DNA of 64,000 nt, from positions 248,001 through 312,000 of the forward strand of contig MU008170.1 in the NCBI GenBank assembly GCA_010909165.1. The letters are read 5' to 3'. Source of the DNA: Anthoceros angustus. Lineage: Eukaryota > Streptophyta > Anthocerotopsida > Anthocerotales > Anthocerotaceae. Positions 1 to 11,789 of the stretch are shown here, piece after piece. Below the pieces are notes generated by a model. The model was given only the letters and a program-made list of their open reading frames with translations, was not told where the DNA came from and did not search any database. Positions within the stretch are counted from its first letter, which is position 1. Every line of letters begins with the position of its first letter. The position numbers and the translations under genes are program-made.

Positions 1-442
1 ACTGGCCACTCCTCCAACTTCGTCTTCAACGTGGATTTGCCTTCTGACAAACCATCCGAATTTTGGGTTCGCAGAGGAGTGGCCATGCTGCTCTCGCTCA
101 GTGACTGACTGGATGCAAGACCTCCTTTGGTTGGCTCAGGCTCGGGCTCAGGCTTTATTGGACTACCTAACGCCAAGGCACTGTTCTGCCCCGGGTTTCA
201 AATACAATGTGCATTGTACAAATCAACTCAATGTCTGCTTCTGCTGCACCCCGACAGCGCATGCATGTACACTAGCGTCTACAAAACTCCTGTACAGGTG
301 AGGTGCTAGCCAACCACTCAAAGAATATCTACAGCTGCTCATGAGCATGTATGTATACAGCTCGCTTGTCACTGTCGGGTTGAGGTGACGCCAGACGCGT
401 CCGGCTGGCAAAAGAATGTTGGCAGAAAAAGAATGTGATCCA
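1..442. other. Downstream flank of the SDG2-like gene
   Basis: No gene is supported here. The stretch follows the stop codon of the minus-strand SET gene and should contain its 3' UTR and polyadenylation region. The short open frames on both strands show no recognisable domain. Confidence 0.5.
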
Positions 443-3400
443 CTATGACTGATCCCACGGGCCAGTAAACTTCGTGGGTCGGCTTCTAAGCCAGTGCAGC
501 ATCTCCCGATTCAACTCCCTACCTAGCATGACCGCATCAAGCATGGGACTCCCATATATGCCCCTGTTGCTCTTGAACTCCCACAGAGACTTGGGCCACT
601 GCTTTTGAGGATTTTTTTCCTGATACACACCAAAGCGATCACTCAGTGCCCACCACTTGTACTTCAAACAGACACAGTAAGTGCTGCGCATCAAACACAC
701 AACTTACCATGCTTCTCACCATCTCCTGTCTCTGCTTGGGTCCATAAGGCCATTGGTACTCATGATACTGCCCTTTAGCATAGCATGATGCTAAATCTGG
801 CAGCACCAAGCATCCTCGCCTCTCCTTTGATAAGTTAACATCCGGACGGGGGTGCTGCTTGAACCAATACAACAACTGACCCCATATATACTCCCTATTG
901 TACACCTTCTTCCAGGTGGTCGTACCACCACCAGTAGAATGCCTGTGACCGAGCTCTAGTGCATCTATTTCTATCTCCTCTGATTCTACTTCCTCGTATT
1001 CCTGAAACCATCACAGCAAAATTAATACCTTGAAGGTCAAGAGAAAAACACTTCAGCCCTTAGCAGGAAGTCCAAATGATCCTTACCTCGCAGGTGAAAA
1101 AATTCTCTGTATACGCATAAAGATGAATGACATCTGCGGCAGCATCATGTCGAGCTCGACAGGATGCATTGAGTGCTAGAAGCTCATCCCGAAGCCTGTC
1201 AAAGTTGATTTGCCACGTTCAGAGTTCAGCGAGTACTCACACTAAAATCACGTTTTTTATAAAGAAAAGTTCGACAAGTACCATAACAGTGAGTGACGTA
1301 GATTGTCTTCCACTTCCCCTAACCCAGAGCCAGGGTCATGCTCCCGAATCTTTCGCCGCAAAGCTTGATAAGTATCCCTGTCGACATATGTATCAACTAA
1401 TTGTAGCAGTTCTTGCACAAGAGAATTGCTGCCCTTCCAGATCTTCTTCAACAGCTCTCCTCCGGTTAGCCTCTTCACCGGTGGAGGTGCGACCTTGGGG
1501 TCTTTGTACACCTTCGTAAGCACATGCCGAATCTGAAGCATTCAAGAGTCAGCGAAATTTGACAAAGTCAGTCTTGAACAGACCAACTGAAGAGAGAGGG
1601 AGACCAGAAGCCCCCGTTCAAACCTTGTCAAGAGTTATTGCCAAGTTCTGTAGTCGTAACATGTACAAACCGTCTGTCTGCATGCCGAATGAAAAGTTAG
1701 AACAGCTGGCCGTTCTGCAACTCCGAGTGGAACAGGTAAGGCAGCTTGGGAAACCCATACACACCTGCACTTCAGCGTCTACCCTTTCCTGCTCAGAGAA
1801 ACTATCATTCGCTTGCTGACGTCTCTTGCGGGCTTTTGACTTCATGAGCTCATCCGGTAGCTCCATTTTCTCCTTATTAATATACTGGACCTGTAACTCC
1901 AGATTATGCATTCAGATTCATCCAGAATCACCTCTTCATCATGAGGCATCTTCATTAGGATGAGCACAAAGACACAAAACATAACGCACCACAGAGTGTG
2001 AGAACTTGATCACCCAATCTGGCAACCCAGAAAGTATAGATGGGCCCAAGCCAACTTGCTTCATTTCTTCCATGTCAGCCTGGGTGACGGCTGGCCTTGT
2101 GCATGCTCTGAGGAGCAAATTCTGTCTATCCAGCAATCCATGGGCCTTTCTCATTACCTGCACCACAACGATGGTCAAACGTCAGGATAGCAGCTTTTAG
2201 AGCACGCCAGCTAGAGGACAGGAACACAACAGATCCCCACCTCTTGAAAGGTATTTGCGCCAGCGAGATTCAGGTAGCTGCCCCGACAACCTTGACTTCC
2301 ACAAAGACAGACAGAAGAGTTGTATTCTTCCTTGCTCTGTGCAGGCAGACAGGACAAATCAGACATACTCATTCAGATAAAACTTTCGAATAAAACTTGA
2401 TGAACTTCCTGGGTTGCGTGTTGAGTTTTTTTACACATGCAGTAGGATTCAAGAAAGACAAAATGGCATACCTCTGTCAATGAGTTGTAGTCAAAAGTTA
2501 ACTCCTCTCCACAATTCACTGGCCTCAAAGTGTAAACTCCTATCATGTACCTCCCATCCACAGCTGTGACTCTGCAATCCAGAGTGCAGCAACGTCAATT
2601 AAGAATATATACAAGAATGTATTTTACAACGACACTTTATTCTGTTTAGCATTCTCTCAGAGAGACAATTAAACAGAAACCTGGAGCAGGATGTGAGTAC
2701 AACCACATACCTTGCTTCACAATTGGGGCGACAAGAATGGCAAAGTCTGCTCGCAAAATTTGCTTTGTGCATGGCATCAATAATCAACACATCATAGCCT
2801 GCACCATCTTTCTGCCAAAATGAAGCACCAAGAGTGATATAAATGTCTGTTACTCGCGACAGGACTGATCAATGGCAAATACTCCCAAGATACTATAATC
2901 TCTTACCTTAGGCCTCTCCAGAAATATGTTGTAAAACTCAGGGGTGCCATCTTTATCTTTCTTTTGGATATTACGAATCCCATCTTGCTTCTCGAACCAT
3001 CGCCATGGAGGGTACACCTCACCAAGGAACTCTACAACAAAATCATCTTTATCAAAGCCACCCGACTTATTACATACTACGCCCAGCCCCTGCAATCACG
3101 CACCCACTTCTCTTAAGGACACTACACGTGACCAAAAACATTAAACTGAACATGACTCAAGGAGATGAAGCCACCACAACAAAGTGAAGTCTAAAACACA
3201 ATCATTCAATGTACAACCACGATACCTTGCGATACGCAACATATTTGTCCCGTGACTCTGGCCTGTCCTTCGATTGGCGAACCTTTATATTCCTCAAAAG
3301 CCCGCCACAGAAATCTGCTAAACGCCTATCCTTCCCTGCCAGTGCCTCATCAAAAAGTCTTTCGACAATGCCATCCAACGGATATTCCATGGGAGCTGTT

Positions 3401-6400
3401 CCCGTGTTGGTGAAACGACTTACATCTTTGTTCAAGGCCCAAAGCAATGTCTGCAAGCATCAAAACTATATTAAGCATTCAAATCCAGTCACTATAGTCC
3501 ACTGCAGCACGTACCACATTAAGCTCCCATCTAAACACAATTTATGCATGCATCACAAGATCCAGTAAGAAATGTATCAGCAGCTGGAGTAGTTCCCTCC
3601 CACCTCTTCAATGAATTGCTGCTTCTGCACTTCTGCGAAGTCCTCTGTATCCTCAGGCATTGTATCTAACAGGAGATTGTGAGTGTAGGGATCAATACCA
3701 TATACTTCCTGTTCAACTACTTCTTGCCCTAATATTTTCCTCGGCTGCCGGTCTTTGACCTCTGGCACATCAAGATGAGCATATTCAAGCCCTTTCTTCT
3801 CCTGGGCAACTGCAAGCTTGAGTTCATAATCATCTGGCAGGACAACTTTCATCTTCTGCTTCACTCGTTCCACGTCAGCCACAATGCAGTACTCATCAAT
3901 GACTTCATACTTCCTCGTAACTGGCGGAACCATCGCAGACTTTGTCATCCGATTACCCCAATCGTGTGTAACAGCTGCAGCCCTGCCACCTTCAAAATCT
4001 GAGCAGTCATTCTCATCCTCTGCTGTGCGATCTTCACCCTCAGATTGGCTGGACATCTCAGAGCCAGACACATCTGTCTCGGTCTCCTCCTCCCCCTCAT
4101 CTGCAAAAGTCTCCTCCTCATCTGCATCATCAGAGCTCTCTGCTTCTGACTCTGACCATCTTCTTTTCCTAATTTTTGCAGGCCTCTTAGAATGCCTATC
4201 ATGCGATCTGTCACTCTCTGTCTCCTCCTCATCCTTGATTTTTTTGAAGGCCCCAGGTTTTCCTTTGCCATGCTCCTCCCGACGCCTTTTCCTTCCTTTC
4301 TGGTTTTCAGGCAAAATGGAGTGCTTTTTATGTGGAGCTGATAAATTTTCATCAACTTCCCTTTGAACTGCTTCTGCTGCCTTGAATACAGCCCGTGCAG
4401 CCAGATGTTTAGGAGTGCCCTCTCCGTCTCTGCACCCACAGATTGTACAACCACAACAGCAGGTTCAGTCAAATGGAGGTTCACAGCTGATGAAAGTCCA
4501 CAACAGGTTCATTATGTTTCAAAACCTTCAAGCTCACCGGAAACCCTGTCTTATAACTAGGCGTACATCTTCCTTCAGCATGTCCCAGCCTCTGCCGCCG
4601 TAATAAAGGCCATCCTTATACTTCTTTTGAATTATTGGAAGGTCCATTCCTCCAGACTTATCACCAGACACCTGGTGAGCCATTATGAAACTTGTTAGTG
4701 CAACAGCTTGTAATTGGACTAATTCGGGAACACAAGACCGAGCAATACATCAGAACAACAGTGCGAGAATGTAAAAAACGTACAGCTCGATTGAGCAACT
4801 TCTTTGGATCTGCCTCCATCACTTTCGACACCATCAAGCGAATGTATTTTTCCCAACTTCGGTCCCCATCATGAAGACTCAGCGGCGCTGGCCGCCGTAC
4901 ATTGTCATGGGTTTTAATGGGTGAAACAAGCTTGTGTGACTTTTGAATAGAAGCAGAAGATGGCAATTGCTTTTGGACCATCTTCCTCTCTTCATATGGA
5001 TGGCCAGTGTGAGTCCTCAAATCGTCTCCATTTTCATGATGGTGAGCACTCTTAGAAGCCCGACTGACCTTCTTTCCCCCCGAAACTCTTGTGCCATTTG
5101 CCTGCTTCAAGCATTTCCTCTTATCTGGCTCGTCCTGTTCAGATACGGTATGTATCCGGGCACTTGTGGACGTCATAGAGTTCACATCCACATCAGGAAT
5201 TTTCCCCTTACAATATACATACTCCGAGGAGTGCACAGAGTGTTCCTCTGATGTCTGACTGACACTCGAGGGCTTCTCCCCTTTAAGCTTGAGACCCCTC
5301 ATCCTCTCATACACTCTTTCTCGCTTGTGAGAAAGGCTGGTATCCACATTGCATCCCAGCCACTTCACTCGCAAATGGACCTTTTTCGGCAGATCCTTCA
5401 GTTGAGTACACCCGGAGATATCCACTAGTGCAATTGAGGGGCACTGCCGCAAAAGGTCTTCCAGTGAGTTGGGAGTTATGGAGGTGCAGCCTTTTAGGAT
5501 CACCTCCTTTAATCTTCCTCCACCAACAGCCTGCTCAACCAACCAGCAGAACATGAGCTGTCAGAAATCAGAAAGGCAAGGAACGACTAGAAACTAAAAT
5601 GATTCCCTTCATAGTGCTGCTTACCACAAGGGCATTGACAACTTTATCAGTGCAAAGATGTCCTAATGGTGAAAGGTTCACAGAAGTCAGTTCTCCCTCA
5701 TGCGTCTCAGCCACAATCTTCCATTTCTTGCATGTCGTCATGGCAGAAGATAGATCTTTAGCATCACCATTCAGACGTTGAAACACTCTCAGAAGGACTT
5801 CTTCTGTAAGCAGATCGCCTTCACCATGCAAGTCACTTGGAGATTGCACTGCAGATAAACCAACATTAGGCGCATTGAGGCAGTCCTGCTTCCCTCCTGC
5901 ATCTTGGGTGTCATTGTCATCTTCATCACTATATTCAGCAATGAATCGCCTCCTGCGTGGTTGCTGCAAATTCTCATCATTAACAGGCTTGGTTTCTTGT
6001 CGCTTAGAACACTTTGTATCACTTCGATTGACTGAAGCATCTGAGAGGAAAACAACCAAGATGAGATTGTCCAGTAAGTTACGAAAGTGAATCATTCCAG
6101 TCAAGCAAATGATGAAGCTGCAAGAGAGTACCTGCAAGGTGATCTGAATGCAGTGCATTTGCATGAATCTGCTTTGATGCATTACTCCCTCTGACTTCAT
6201 CAGAAAGTAAGCCCTTTGGAGAGTCTGCAGAGCAGTTGCCCTTAGCTGTATAACTCTGACCACCTAGCTGGGAGCACTGTGAAGTGACAGGGGAGCTGGC
6301 AGGTGCAATCACCATAGGTTGCAACCCCACTGCATGGGAACTTGTACCTGCAAGAGATGCTCCGACAGGTTCACTTGGCTTTAGAAGCCAAGCATCCAAG

Positions 6401-9400
6401 CATTCAGTCAAAACACCTGCGAAAACTTGTCTGTATTTCTTCATCACATGCTCATGAATCTTTTCTCGTGTAAAGCTAAGAAACTGGGGAAATTGATTAT
6501 GGAACTTGACAAAATCGTCATTGTCACTGACGACCGGTTCCCCACTTCTACCCACAACACTTGCACATGCTGCAAGAGACACTGATTGGGAAGACAATGA
6601 TATCCAGGTATCATCACTCTTTCTGTGAATGCTGATGCCTTCCAGAAGAGTTCCAGCCTTGAGCATCTCCTGCAGGCTTACATAGGTGAAAGGTCCACAC
6701 TCAGTTCCCGATCCACTGGCGAAGTACCAGTCTCCATTTTGGATATCCAGGCACTCCTGCGCAACCACGCCTGTAGCAAAGACCCTGTTTCTCTGCTGAG
6801 CTTCAGATTCTAAGCACTGCGGAAGCTCACGACACCTGGTTGTTTGCTGTCCTGCAGCATTTTGGATCTCCAGCTTAACTCTTTTCACACTAAAGCTCCT
6901 GCTGGAATCATCAAGAACAGCAGACGGAACCTTCCTTTTCCTCTGATGGTCATTGACAGCCTGATCTACAGATGCCGGAGAACCAGCTTTTTGAGCCACC
7001 TCTTCACTCTTCCCAGATATCACAGTCTCTCTGGGTGCCCCTGACACCTTGTTTGACTTGTCGGGTCCCACAACTTTCTTGGATGATACCACAGCAGAAC
7101 TTGGTCTAGGGGTGGTATTTCCAGGCTTTGAAGATTTCGGCCCACTACCTGGTGTGGCAACAGAGCCTCTAACAGGTGTGAGCAAGTTTCCTTGGGGCGT
7201 CGACAAGCGCTCGGAAACAAGGGTAGGTGCTTGAGGCTTTGGCTTCGCTGCAAGTAATTGTGGTGCTGCCAATTCCGAACCCAACTTCTGTTCCAACCGC
7301 TTCTTCTCCCAGACCTTGAAGGCCCACTCCGGAATTTCCAGTTTTCGAGAATGGGAGCCCTCTGATGACACCCCTGGAAAAAGAGTACGAGGATCAGGCA
7401 GACCCGACTTTACAATGTCGCAGAGTGCCCTCCCCTCATTTAGAACCACCTTAATACCCTTTTCCAAACTGCCTATAATCTCTGGTTGAGAAGGCAACGT
7501 ATGTGCGTTACAAGGCACAACAACTTTCCAATCACCGCCCCGTGAAGGCCATATACTTGATTGCCCTCCCTGGTGGAGGGTTTGCTCTTCCTTCACAGCT
7601 TGGACGGGAGGATTGGGAGCCTTTTCAGTTGACCTGTCTGCACTGGAGCCTGGTCTACCTGGTTGCTCATCTACTGGTAGCAAATCTTGTGCAGTGGATG
7701 CAGTCCCAACATCACCATCACATTCAGAGTCTTTCCACTGGTCCCCAAACTCTGTGTAGCCCACATGAAAACGGGGAGACTCTGCACATGACATGTGAGC
7801 ACATGATCAGATCTTTCATCAACGTTAAATCACAAAAGCCTGAGAGAAACTGAGTAACCTAAAACACAAATTTCTTGGAAATGTTCGTGTACAACCTTGA
7901 ACAAAACACTCCACATCAGCAAGTTGACGTTTTGAAGCCGAGCTCAACGCAGCTACAAAGTTGAAAACACAAAGTAAGACGAGAAAGAAAAACGTGGGCG
8001 CAAAGGAAATGCAAACAGAACCTGGCACACATATGCAACAAGCCAGTGTTAAGTACCGAAGACTGTCTCCTTCTCATTTCCTGGCGTGAGAGAAAACCCA
8101 CGCATCAGTGCCTCCACCCGGTCGTTTATCTGGTAGTCACAATCACCTGCGGAAGCTCCCACAGCTGAGACATCCAAATGCACCTCAGAAGTGAGTTGAC
8201 TGGGTATACTTGGCACGCCACCAGGTGGAGCCAACAATGCCTGAGCTTCCGGTCCAGAGGATCGGCTACCACGCTGCAAGCGAGGGGAAGATTCCGCATT
8301 TTCTAGCGTTACCCATTCATGGCTTCCGATTCTGCTCACCAAATGATCCGCCAGAAGCTCGCGAGATGACAACTTTCTTTTCAGCTCAGAAAGAGGGACA
8401 GGGCCTTGCGTAACTCCAGTTAATTGGTCGATGTACAGCCAACCAGCACCTGATGACCTGCACCTGGCATCATAGTCAGCATGCCTATGATTCGAGCTGA
8501 CCAAAGCTGAACCTGGGGGATGTCCTCTCTCCAAGACTGCATGCTGCTGCATTTGCTTGCCTGTGCTCAAAACCTTGCACATTTCCAATCCTTCTCCGGC
8601 CCGCCCTGTTGAGTTGAATCCTGCAGGAAGGACACTTGACTTGTCCAAATCTGGTGGCTGCATAGCGTTAGGTGTTCCTGCAATCCTGCAATTCCCCGAG
8701 CTCCCTGCAACAAGCTCACCGGAGCCAAACCAAGCAGCACGGACACTTGAATTGTCCAAATCTGGTGGCTGCATATCGTAAGGTGTTCCTGCAGTTCTGC
8801 GATTCCCCGAGCTTCCTGCAACAGGCTCTCCGGAGCCGAACCAAGTAGAACGGACACTAGACTTGTCCAAATCTGGTGGCTGCATATCGTTAGGTGTTCC
8901 TCCAATCCTGCAATTCCCCGGGCTTCCTGCAACGGGCTCTCCGGAGCCGAACCTAATAGCACAGGCACTTGACTTGTCCAAATCTAGTGGCTGCGTATCG
9001 TTAGGTGTTCCTGCAATCCTGCAATTCCCCGAGCTTCCTGCAACAGGCTCTCCGGAGCCGAACCAAGCAGCACGGCCGGAGGGTTTATCCGAGACTCCCA
9101 CAACAGGCTCTCCAGGATCGAACCACGCAGCACGGACGCTAGAATTATCCGAGCTTCCTACAACACGCTCTCCAGAGTTGGACCGAGGAGCCCGGATACT
9201 GGATTTATCCGAGTTTCCTACAACACGCTCTCCCGAGTCGAACCAAGCAGCCCGAATGCTCGCTTGCCCCGAGTCAACAAGGTTCGATTCTCTCCCACTC
9301 CCTCCACGCAGGTCTCTGACATCCTGCTGCCCGCCATCGTCATTGCAGGCAGCACTCAGTTTAACTGTAGAATTGTCTGCAGCATGAGGGCCCTTGTGGT

Positions 9401-9905
9401 GCTGCTGCTCCGAGGAATTAGGCAACTCGGAGTTTCCAGAGGACGTCCGGGACTGAAATCCCGCCGAATCCCTGGCCTGGCCAGCTCGAGCTCCATCCCA
9501 GTCCCGACCCCTCCGGCTCCCCTCCAAGCCTCCACGGCGTTCACGGCAATCCTTTTCGCAGCCATTCAAGGCATGACGATCCCTGTCGTCTGCTGCTCTG
9601 CCGTCCAAACTGCTCCTCCGATTAGGGGACCTGTGCGAGAAGCCGTTCCTCGAATAATTCCTTCCGGCGCCATTTCTCCTTGCATCATGTCCACTTCCCC
9701 GAGATCCATGGCGATCAGAACTAGACCTGCTACTCCTTTCCGCACTCTTATTTCGATCTGGCAGTCGGCCTGCACCTGCTGCATTAGAGTCACGACCACC
9801 TAGATGATCCCCCGAATCCGAAACCCCGTCCTTGTCCCTTCTGCTGCTGCGCTTAGGCGTCCAGCTAGTCGAGCCACCATTATGGCAACTCTCGCCTGCA
9901 GTCAT
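443..9905 (-). CDS. ATXR3: SDG2/ATXR3-like histone H3K4 methyltransferase (SET domain), 19 coding exons
   Basis: Nuclear chromatin enzyme; the Arabidopsis homologue SDG2/ATXR3 is the main H3K4 trimethyltransferase. Exons (read right to left): 8057-9905, 7896-7952, 6132-7781, 5625-6040, 4784-5557, 4538-4671, 3604-4429, 3226-3450, 2907-3089, 2711-2811, 2472-2571, 2241-2336, 1990-2157, 1765-1890, 1624-1677, 1282-1532, 1087-1195, 720-1001, 443-619. All junctions are GT-AG with matching phases; total 7,578 nt, 2,525 aa (Arabidopsis is about 2,335). Seen in order: RS/D-rich N-terminus; repeat region (about 220-450); GYF-like module near 485-535 (GWLYIDQLTGVTQGPV); a second near 985-1030 (DWYFASGSGTECGPF); F-box-like/LRR region (about 1260-1385); acidic stretch; SET (about 1975-2105) with CHSCRPNCE and ELTFDYNS cofactor and catalytic motifs; post-SET VCLCGSQGCRG; then the long plant-specific C-terminus ending MLHWLRSRPTKF. 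ATG at 9905 is the first start giving this frame; a 5' UTR intron is possible. Family assignment is firm; the start is less sure. Confidence 0.96.
8630..9256 (-). repeat. Nested coding minisatellite in SDG2-like exon 1
   Basis: Four tandem 111-bp units begin at 8630, 8741, 8852 and 8963, each coding a 37-residue unit around RAAWFGSGEPVAGSSG and TPNDMQPPDLDKSS. They adjoin three 60-bp units (from about 9077, 9137, 9197) coding only the 20-residue core with ERVVGSSDNSS. Both periods are multiples of three, so the frame stays open. The 60-bp unit appears to be the older core to which a 51-bp segment was added. Confidence 0.9.
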
Positions 9906-11785
9906 GGTATCTCAACCGCAGCCAGCACAGGCGCGCCCCCGTCCGCGAGCGAAAGAGAAGCCCAGAGCCAATACCGTGCCACGGCGCGCCCAGGGCTCAT
10001 CAAATTCCCGGGCTAGTGACAGCATGATATAGCGGCTTCCGCTCATACCCCTCTCCCTCCCGCTGTTGCGCACCAGAGAAAACCTATCGCACGGGCGCCC
10101 AAACCTGCCGCTCCAGTCGAGAGGTGCAGATCTGCGGAGCCATGGGATGAGACACGTCAAAAATACGTGAATCCAAACTCGGTAGCTTCCGGCTGTCACC
10201 TTCCCTTCCGCTCCCCTCCCCTCCCCGCCAAGGCTAACGCAACCAAACCTAAGCAGCAACCAGAACCAGATCCAAGAACCAGGACCCCAGTGTGCAGGTG
10301 GGAATCCTAGCACCCAGAGACGGGGTACCGAGGTGAAGCCCTTACCAGGTGAAGGAGTCTCATAATCCAAAAATCTGCATGCTTCACCCGCACAAACCTG
10401 TCGAGCCTGCGGCTGCGCCTGCGCATCCTTGACGACTGAGTGCGTGCGGGTGCGGGAAGTGAGCCGATAATTGAGAAGTGGAGCCAACAGGGCTCACGCA
10501 CAAATAAAGGCGTGCCTGGTGACTGCAACGAGCCCTGACACCTCAAGAATGGGAGGCCGGGCTCATAGTGCTATGCCTAGGCTGAGTTAGCATACCAGGT
10601 GCCACCCACTCCCCATCCTACACACAGTGTATGAGCAAGCTTTGTGTGCCTAGAGGCAAGTGCGGCACAAAATCCACAAGCACAGGCCAAGCAAGGAAGA
10701 AGGTGCTGAGCTCCACATTCACACGGCTGTGTGCCAGGAATTGCGCTTGACGGAGCCACACGGGACGGCGAACGAGGGAAGGGAAGGCACCAGGAGAAAG
10801 AACACTTCCACTTCAAGGAAGAGGGAGGATGCAGTCATAAGCGCCATATATAATGTACGCCCTGGGCCTCGGATGCGTCATATATACCTACAGCTAGGGG
10901 TCATACAGTCGGGCCTTCCTAATAAGGGCGGTTTCGCGTTTCGCGTTTCGCGTTTCGCACGACCCTGGGGCCCGAGCCCGGCACGCAATTTGGCATGTGC
11001 TCGGCTCTTCGCAAGCCTAGACCGGCCATCACCGGCCGCCACGGCTCTCGCACCGGCACCCACCGGTGCTCACCATTTACAGTCTACACGCCTACACCCT
11101 AGCTTTCTCGCATTCAACAACCACTGCACTCTGCGTTCGGCATGAGTTTACCGGCACAATACGTTTCCCGTCGGGCCGTCGGGCCGTCGGGACGTCGGGA
11201 CGTCGGGACCCGGCAGCGGCTAGGCTAGACTAGCCTTACCTAATTTGGGCACCCCAAGCCTAAACAACGGACTCATGAGCGCCTTCTTGTGCGCTCGGTG
11301 TACATACCTTATGTCACACCCCTTCATTAACTTCCCTTCTCCGGGACTGGACAATTTTGTACGCGGGAAATTATTGAAAATTAATTATGATTTTATTTCT
11401 ATTAAACGTTTTAAATTATCATAAAATATGATCCATGATCTCCACGAGAGCTTTCCAACGCACTCTCCTAATAGATTTGTAGAAGCATGTTGATCGAAAC
11501 ACACAACATCAAGTGCACGAAAACAGGACACCACAGCATTGCTCACACTTTTGTAACACATGCTCTCACCACAACAAAAAATTTGAATTTGCACAAGAGG
11601 CAACCTGCACGCCAAGGTCTTCACAACAACAAAATGAGGGACGTTTGCAGCTCGAGTTTCGTCCTAACCCGGGACGATCCCTCCTACCCTCGGATTATAC
11701 ATCATAGCAACATCATAGTTGTGCTAACATTAGGTAGATTCTTAGGTACATAGGGGTGTCTTTGAACAAATAACAATATATTTTT
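9906..11785. other. 5' flank of SDG2-like gene and intergenic DNA
   Basis: No coding region is supported. 9,906-10,600 is GC-rich and should hold the 5' UTR and promoter of the minus-strand SET gene; a good splice donor at about 10,346 (minus strand, CTTCACCTG then GTAAGG) hints at a 5' UTR intron. Short tandem repeats occur at about 10,931-10,957 (TTTCGCG units) and 11,168-11,210 (GTCGGGACC-like 9-mers). From about 11,360 the sequence is AT-rich with nothing recognisable. Confidence 0.45.
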
Positions 11786-11789
11786 TGAC

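Noticed and set aside
3884-4366. Ser-rich plus-strand ORF
   Set aside because: Antisense shadow of the acidic/Lys-rich exon 7 of the SET gene.
8863-9803. Plus-strand ORFs over SDG2 exon 1
   Set aside because: Antisense shadows of the repeat-coding exon.
9912-10487. 191-codon minus-strand ORF upstream of the SET gene
   Set aside because: GC-rich 5' region, different frame from the SET ORF, Arg/Gly/Ser-rich product without a domain; more likely 5' UTR and promoter.
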